Source of the DNA: Monocercomonoides exilis
Taxonomy: Eukaryota; Preaxostyla; Oxymonadida; Polymastigidae
Direction of reading: 5' to 3'
NCBI GenBank assembly: GCA_001643675.2
Contig: LSRY02000001.1
Coordinates: 1,545,501 to 1,609,500, forward strand
DNA: 64,000 nucleotides
The notes under the pieces are model-generated. The model searched no databases and was not told the origin of the DNA. It worked only from the letters and a program-made list of their open reading frames with translations. A program made the position numbers and the translations under genes. The number at the start of each line of letters is the position of its first letter. Positions within the stretch are counted from its first letter, which is position 1. Positions 59,216 to 64,000 of this stretch are shown piece by piece.

Positions 59216-62200
59216 TTAATTCGGCTTCACTTTTTTCACAATAAACATAATGAAACACAGACTCCCAATGACTTTAATTGCAAACAGGCAGCACCAGCAG
59301 AGAAGCACAATCAGCACACCATCCAACGTGTGTGGAATATATTGCAACAGAAAAGCCACAACCAGAGAAGCTACAGGAATAGGTGAAAAGCCAATCTGTA
59401 TGGCAACACTGTTTGTATTGTCATATGTCAATGAGAGTGAACCTCTCACACACTCATTTAGAACAAAATGAGATCTAATGATTGAGTAAGTGTTGGTCGG
59501 AATAGAATTCAGCTGACAAATGAATGAGTGTTTCAGCCAGTCAACAGCACACTCCGCGCAGAAGAATAGCAGCGCATAGAAGACAAGTGACGAGTGCATC
59601 AGCTGCTCTCCCAAAAAGGAAAGGTGTGATGCGAGGGACTTCAGCGACATGTTGCGGAGTGATGACAGCAGCTGCCGGGCAGAAGACGTGCTGAATGAAA
59701 ACGACTGCGATGTTGGGGAAACAGTTTCTGAGATGGTGGAGATGATTATGAGAGATATCTGCACAATCAGGTTGACACGCTGCACAGCATCACCACATGT
59801 GAGCTGATGCACAGAAGATGCCACATTCTTCTTGAACACATTGGACTTCAATTCTGAGAACTGTGATGAAATGATCAATGCAAAGAGATAAGTGGAGTTG
59901 GAATGGAAAGCAACAAGGAGAGTGACAAGATGCAGAAGAAGGACGAAGCAGTGGACAGCTGAAGCGATAGCTGTGAGAGAAAAGGAAAGAGGAAGCGCAT
60001 AGCTCGGAATGGTATGGATTGATGGATCGCAATCCTCTTCTTCGATATCTTCAATGTCCTCTCTATCTGCCCAGTCTGTTGCTTCTGTTGCGTCTGCTTC
60101 AAAACTTCTGGCTTCTTCTTGTTGAATGTCAACAAATGAGTCATCTTTTGTTTCTTTATCAATTTTTGCGTAGTTGATAATGTGAATATCATCAGTTGCC
60201 TTCTCTTTCTTGTTAATTTTCGCTTTTTTCTTTGCCATTTTGTCTTCTGTTCCGATTGAAGAATCAACAACTTTCCCTGGAACTAACTGGACTTTTCTAT
60301 TTTTATTCATTTTTTGATTATTTTTTTGCTGGTTCTCGCTTCCATCAGAGCGTCTCATTCTCGCAGTATTCATTACAGGCGGAAAAATTGTACTTGAATC
60401 AGAGCAAATTGAATGAGTTGTCACAGAAGAAGGTTGAACAAAAGAAGCAGTTGGTGAATGCGAACGAGACGACAAATCTAAAGGCAGCTCAAAAGAGTCT
60501 TCTTCAGAATCCAAAGTTGCACTGTTCGTTGGATGGAGCGGAACTGGGGAAACTAAAAGAGGACTGTCTTCATCATCAGTCTGAATATTTGAGTCGGATT
60601 CTTTTTGGCTGCTGAATGGAAGCAGTGAAAGAACAGACTCCCCGTTTTGATCAACAAATTTGACGTGCTCTCCTTTTTCGAGATTCGAACATGTGATTTG
60701 TGGAACAGAAGAATTGTGTGCAGGTAAGTGTTTGCTTTTATAAGATGGAGAAATAACAGAAGAAGTTGAATGAAGCAGCAAATGCGAAGGTGAAGTGGCA
60801 AGTGGAGGTGATCTTGAATGTTTGCGATGGTGCCTTTTCGAATGGTTATGTGATGAGCGAGAAGGCGAGTGCTGAAGGCTGAATGAGAGCGAAGAAGGGG
60901 TCTCAGCTTCTGCTCTTTTGCCGGCTTCGTCGCCTTCGCCGCTGGGAGGTGTGTTGATGAGGCGCGGAAAGCCAAAGAGAGAAAGCGTGGACGAAGCCGA
61001 TGAAAGTGTGCGGTGGTCTTTGCGATGTGTGTAGGAAGTATTCGGAAGCTGAGATGACGAGGCAGATGAAGATAATGAAGATGAAGAAGAAGAAGAAGAT
61101 AATGATGAGGAGGAGGTGGGTAAGGTGGATGAGGAACTAGCTGATGATGAAAAAACATTAAAGGCTTTTAAAAATGAGCCTTTTTTTGTCAAAAACGAAG
61201 AAGATCTGCTAAGTTTCATGGGATTTTGCTTTTCATTGTCTGGGTGAGGAGAATTGGATACTGTGCGTCTGCTGCCGTGTGAAGGAGATGGAGAGCGAGA
61301 TTTATGTGACAAAGAAAGAGGTGACTTATGAGATCCTTCGACCAAGCAATTTCGGGGTTCCTTCTCTTCCTTCTCTTCATCTCTTCCAATGGATGCTGCA
61401 AAAGAATTATCAGAACTTATTTGAACTTGCAAATCATCAGGAATGTCATTGTTATTATTCTTTGTCATATGATGAGAGGAAAGAATTCTTTTTTCATCTT
61501 TGCCCGATGAAGAATTGTTTCCAGAGCAAACGCCTAAATTTGACGCGTCTTCTTTGTTTATCTCAGTGTTTTCTTGCAATTTAATTCGACTTCTTTTGCG
61601 TTTGTAAATCCACTTCTTCAATTTAGTAAGTTGTGAGCCATCCATCATCACTAATTCCTCTGTAAGTTCCAAAGGAACGACAGTAAACACTCCAAGCATC
61701 TTATCTGCAACGTCACCCATGTTATATAGGAAAAGGGTTTTTAGTGAAGATTGTTGCTTCAAAGTGTGATATAATGATGGAATGTCGACAATTTTGAATA
61801 TGAGCAAAAAAGTAAATATAAACAACACAAAGCGTAAGGTATCCGCCTTTATTGAGGGATGAAATACAATATTCCATAACTTTGAAATATTTGTTTTTTG
61901 TTTGTGGCAAAATCCCTTGACTGTACCAAAGCATAATGCAATAAGTGAAACAATGAATACAGTAAATGTAGAGAACAGGCGAAAAGGAAGTGTTGTAAGA
62001 TAAAACAACACAGAATCGAGGCACACATACATCCCAAGCCAAATAGTTTTTTCGCACTCAAAAATATATCGAACCCAATTTGTTTCGATTTTTAGTTTTC
62101 TTTTAATGGATTCAATCTGTTGAAATAATTGTGGAGAAATATTTGGATGCGCGTAATGATTTTTGATTTGTTTATTATCATTAGAATACTTCCTATCTTT

Positions 62201-62341
62201 GTGCGTCTCGAAAGAAACTGATTCATATGAGAAATTGCTTTTCTGAGACGGTGAAAAGGCCTCTATTTTTGGTGATGTTAGACCAACAAGATTCAAAAAT
62301 GATGAGGATGTTGGAGTTTTAGGGGCATTGATTGTTTCCAT
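59216..62341 (-). CDS. TAPT1-family membrane protein (1,041 aa, intronless)
   Basis: The N-terminal part matches the TAPT1/DUF747 family (yeast Emp65), ER-membrane proteins linked to ciliary and quality-control roles in other organisms. It reads ETNWVRYIFECEKTIWLGMY at about 85-104, followed by hydrophobic spans and LFLYNMGDVADKMLGVF near 205-220, the most conserved motif of the family. The C-terminal part resumes the family with HCFVLLLHLVTLLVAFHS, IISSQFSELKSNVFKK and GDAVQRVNLIVQISL, then two more spans and a KKVKPN end. Between them a disordered Ser-, His- and Asp/Glu-rich insert of about 525 residues (roughly 255-780) nearly doubles the usual length of about 550-600. The start gives a hydrophilic N-terminus as in relatives. 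Confidence 0.93.
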   Translation of the reverse strand: METINAPKTPTSSSFLNLVGLTSPKIEAFSPSQKSNFSYESVSFETHKDRKYSNDNKQIKNHYAHPNISPQLFQQIESIKRKLKIETNWVRYIFECEKTIWLGMYVCLDSVLFYLTTLPFRLFSTFTVFIVSLIALCFGTVKGFCHKQKTNISKLWNIVFHPSIKADTLRFVLFIFTFLLIFKIVDIPSLYHTLKQQSSLKTLFLYNMGDVADKMLGVFTVVPLELTEELVMMDGSQLTKLKKWIYKRKRSRIKLQENTEINKEDASNLGVCSGNNSSSGKDEKRILSSHHMTKNNNNDIPDDLQVQISSDNSFAASIGRDEEKEEKEPRNCLVEGSHKSPLSLSHKSRSPSPSHGSRRTVSNSPHPDNEKQNPMKLSRSSSFLTKKGSFLKAFNVFSSSASSSSTLPTSSSSLSSSSSSSSLSSSASSSQLPNTSYTHRKDHRTLSSASSTLSLFGFPRLINTPPSGEGDEAGKRAEAETPSSLSFSLQHSPSRSSHNHSKRHHRKHSRSPPLATSPSHLLLHSTSSVISPSYKSKHLPAHNSSVPQITCSNLEKGEHVKFVDQNGESVLSLLPFSSQKESDSNIQTDDEDSPLLVSPVPLHPTNSATLDSEEDSFELPLDLSSRSHSPTASFVQPSSVTTHSICSDSSTIFPPVMNTARMRRSDGSENQQKNNQKMNKNRKVQLVPGKVVDSSIGTEDKMAKKKAKINKKEKATDDIHIINYAKIDKETKDDSFVDIQQEEARSFEADATEATDWADREDIEDIEEEDCDPSIHTIPSYALPLSFSLTAIASAVHCFVLLLHLVTLLVAFHSNSTYLFALIISSQFSELKSNVFKKNVASSVHQLTCGDAVQRVNLIVQISLIIISTISETVSPTSQSFSFSTSSARQLLSSLRNMSLKSLASHLSFLGEQLMHSSLVFYALLFFCAECAVDWLKHSFICQLNSIPTNTYSIIRSHFVLNECVRGSLSLTYDNTNSVAIQIGFSPIPVASLVVAFLLQYIPHTLDGVLIVLLCWCCLFAIKVIGSLCFIMFIVKKVKPN

Positions 62342-62866
62342 TTCTGGTGAAACAAGAAAAAAAAAAGATATTTAACAAAAAAATTAGGGGTAAAGAAAAT
62401 TGAGTCAAAATGCGAAAAGGTTCAAAACATAAAAAACAAATAATGTGATTGATATTTTATTGAAAGTTTTTCATATTTCTTGTTTCGTTTCTGATATAAG
62501 AACATATTTCTTTCAGAATTAATTGACATAAAAATTATATACTCTTTTCACAGTCTCATGTCAACCAGTGAACCACTTAGGTTGAAATTTTATCAAATGG
62601 ATGACGAATACAATTTAATATCACAAAATCGGATATAAATAAATGAGATTTTATTCTTGTTGATTTTATAAGAACAAAGAAATTGTAAGTGTCTAATAAA
62701 CATTTCTTTTAGCACGCAACTGTTGCAGTATATAACAAAATTAGTAGATCAAATAGAGATATAGACAAAAATCACGCAAAAATAAATGAAATGCATTTAA
62801 TACACTTTAACTTTTTCTTTTCTTCATTTCTTTTTTATTCATTGCAATGGTTTTTTTTTTTTCCTC
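62342..62866. other. Intergenic region between TAPT1-like gene and calreticulin
   Basis: AT-rich 5' flank of the TAPT1-like gene and 3' flank of calreticulin. No further gene is seen. Confidence 0.5.
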
Positions 62867-64000
62867 TTACAAATCGTTAAGATAAAATTCATCATCCTCA
62901 TCGCCTTGTGGCACTTCGACATCTTCTTCATCGTCATGCTTCAGATCAAAGCGCTTCTGCAGTTTCTCGTCTCTCTTCTTCTTGTCTCTCACTTTCCTAT
63001 CAGCCTGTCTTCTCAGTTCTTCTGCTTCCCATCCAGGCTCTTCTACTTCTCTCTGCTTCTTAAACGTTGCATTGAAAAAGGCATCAAACTCTGCTTCATC
63101 GTCTCCAATAAATATGTTATCGAAGATGGTTCCTGATTGAACTTGCCAGATATCAATAGCCACATATCTGAACCAAATGCTCTGCCTTCTTTCTTTTTCT
63201 TCAGTGAGTTGCATGTTTGGCACACGAGGCTTTTGCCAAGGACCCATCCACATCGGATTGGCAATTGTTTTCTGAATCCACTCACCTCTATATAGAGGAT
63301 TACGAATAATTGGACGATACCATTCTCCATCAACAGTATCATTCCAATCCTTCATCTTTGTGGCATTTGGATCTGGAATATACTTCGGCTGATCCCAATC
63401 AGCTGGTTTAATATCTTTTGGATCTGGTATTTCTTCTCGGTCATCCCATTCTTCTGGCTTCTCTGCATCAGGATCCTCAACCTAGAATGTTTATCATAAA
63501 TAATGGAATATTAATTTTTCTTTTTTAAAAAAATTGAACATACAAATCGAGGTGTGTACCAATTGCCCCACTGATCCTGAAATTCACCCCAATTCTCTTT
63601 TTTGATATCTGTTTGCAAAACATATGATCCGTTTGCGTACAATTTGATTGCATACAAATGGGTCTCTTTGTCATCCTTGGATCTGATACGTGCTCTTGAT
63701 TTCTGTTCTCTTCCTTCATGTCTGAAAATCGCATGAACTTGATCGTTGATTGATCCACATGTATCAGGCCCAAACATCAATTCAAATGGAGTATCACCGT
63801 TAAAGTTTTCTTGGTCAAATGGCTCATTGAAAAACTTCAGATATGATCCTGAACATTTAATATCTTGAGTTTGTGTCACTGTAAATCCAATGAAAAGATT
63901 CTTTCGAAAGTTTGTGACAGTTTCTCCAATGTCTGCGCTGATATGATAATATCTTTCATCTTGCGATGTCTTCAATCCTTTTGAAGCTTCGAGATGATAG
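62867..64000 (-). CDS. Calreticulin (N-terminus outside window)
   Basis: Two exons lie in the window, 64000-63544 (continuing beyond) and 63481-62867, with a 62-bp GTATGT...CTAG intron. Calreticulin is a Ca2+-binding lectin chaperone of the ER lumen. The globular part shows GLKTSQDERYYHISADIG, KCSGSYLKFF and MFGPDTCGS (conserved lectin-site and disulphide region). The P-domain has three type-1 repeats (KPEEWDDREEIPDP, KPADWDQPKYIPDP, MKDWNDTVDGEW) and three type-2 repeats (GEWYRPIIRNPLYRG, GEWIQKTIANPMWMG, PWQKPRVPN). The C-domain is only mildly acidic, and the protein ends in FYLNDL, not the usual HDEL/KDEL signal. The signal peptide would lie outside the window. Confidence 0.96.

Noticed and set aside
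1-64000. Non-standard genetic code (TAA/TAG as Gln or TGA as Trp), as in some oxymonads
   Set aside because: The 6,893-codon frame and the other intact genes contain no internal stop of any type, and TAA and TGA end recognisable proteins here.

Overview
This window is nuclear DNA of a eukaryote, most likely a protist. Genes have short AT-rich spliceosomal introns (50-170 bp, donors GTATG, GTTTG or GTGT, acceptors YAG). Intergenic DNA is very AT-rich, and serine homopolymers recur in coding regions. An intron-bearing arginine deiminase gene hints at an anaerobic or microaerophilic lineage such as an oxymonad (Preaxostyla), but that assignment is only an inference. The standard genetic code fits: one 6,893-codon reading frame contains no TAA, TAG or TGA.

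Layout. (1) 1-20679, minus: one uninterrupted giant reading frame, truncated at the window edge, for a bridge-like lipid-transfer protein of the BLTP1/Csf1/Tweek type. (2) 20820-22797, plus: a seven-exon arginine deiminase, divergent from the giant gene across 140 bp. (3) 23498-25394, plus, and 25710-27410, minus: two convergent multi-pass membrane protein genes of unknown family. (4) 27.6-32.4 kb: a decayed pogo-type DNA transposon with terminal inverted repeats (TIRs), a 610-bp foldback, a 450-bp MITE and a perfect 98-nt-arm hairpin. (5) 32.5-50.7 kb: a graveyard of at least four decayed genes (two unrecognised, one ABCC-transporter relic, one helical-repeat-like relic). A structurally intact transposon of about 5.7 kb (41.1-46.8 kb) sits between them. 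(6) 50.7-56.5 kb: repeats, short poly(A)-tailed modules, a second broken pogo element split by a foldback copy, and another MITE. (7) 56981-64000: a three-exon unknown gene, a TAPT1-family membrane protein, and calreticulin running off the right edge.

The most unusual object is the 41.1-46.8 kb transposon. Its single three-exon gene encodes a predicted 1,219-residue protein that joins a complete ubiquitin-specific protease domain (Cys432, His672, Asp692 all present) to a C-terminal RNase-H-like transposase domain with candidate acidic residues Asp915, Asp997 and Asp1039. The gene is open and splice-consistent, while the neighbouring genes are riddled with stops. Inverted repeats flank it.

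Among the living genes, calreticulin and probably TAPT1 act in the ER, and the BLTP1 homologue is expected at ER contact sites. Nothing in the sequence shows that they are co-regulated. Coordinates of exon joins come from manual reading of splice motifs and frame continuity.
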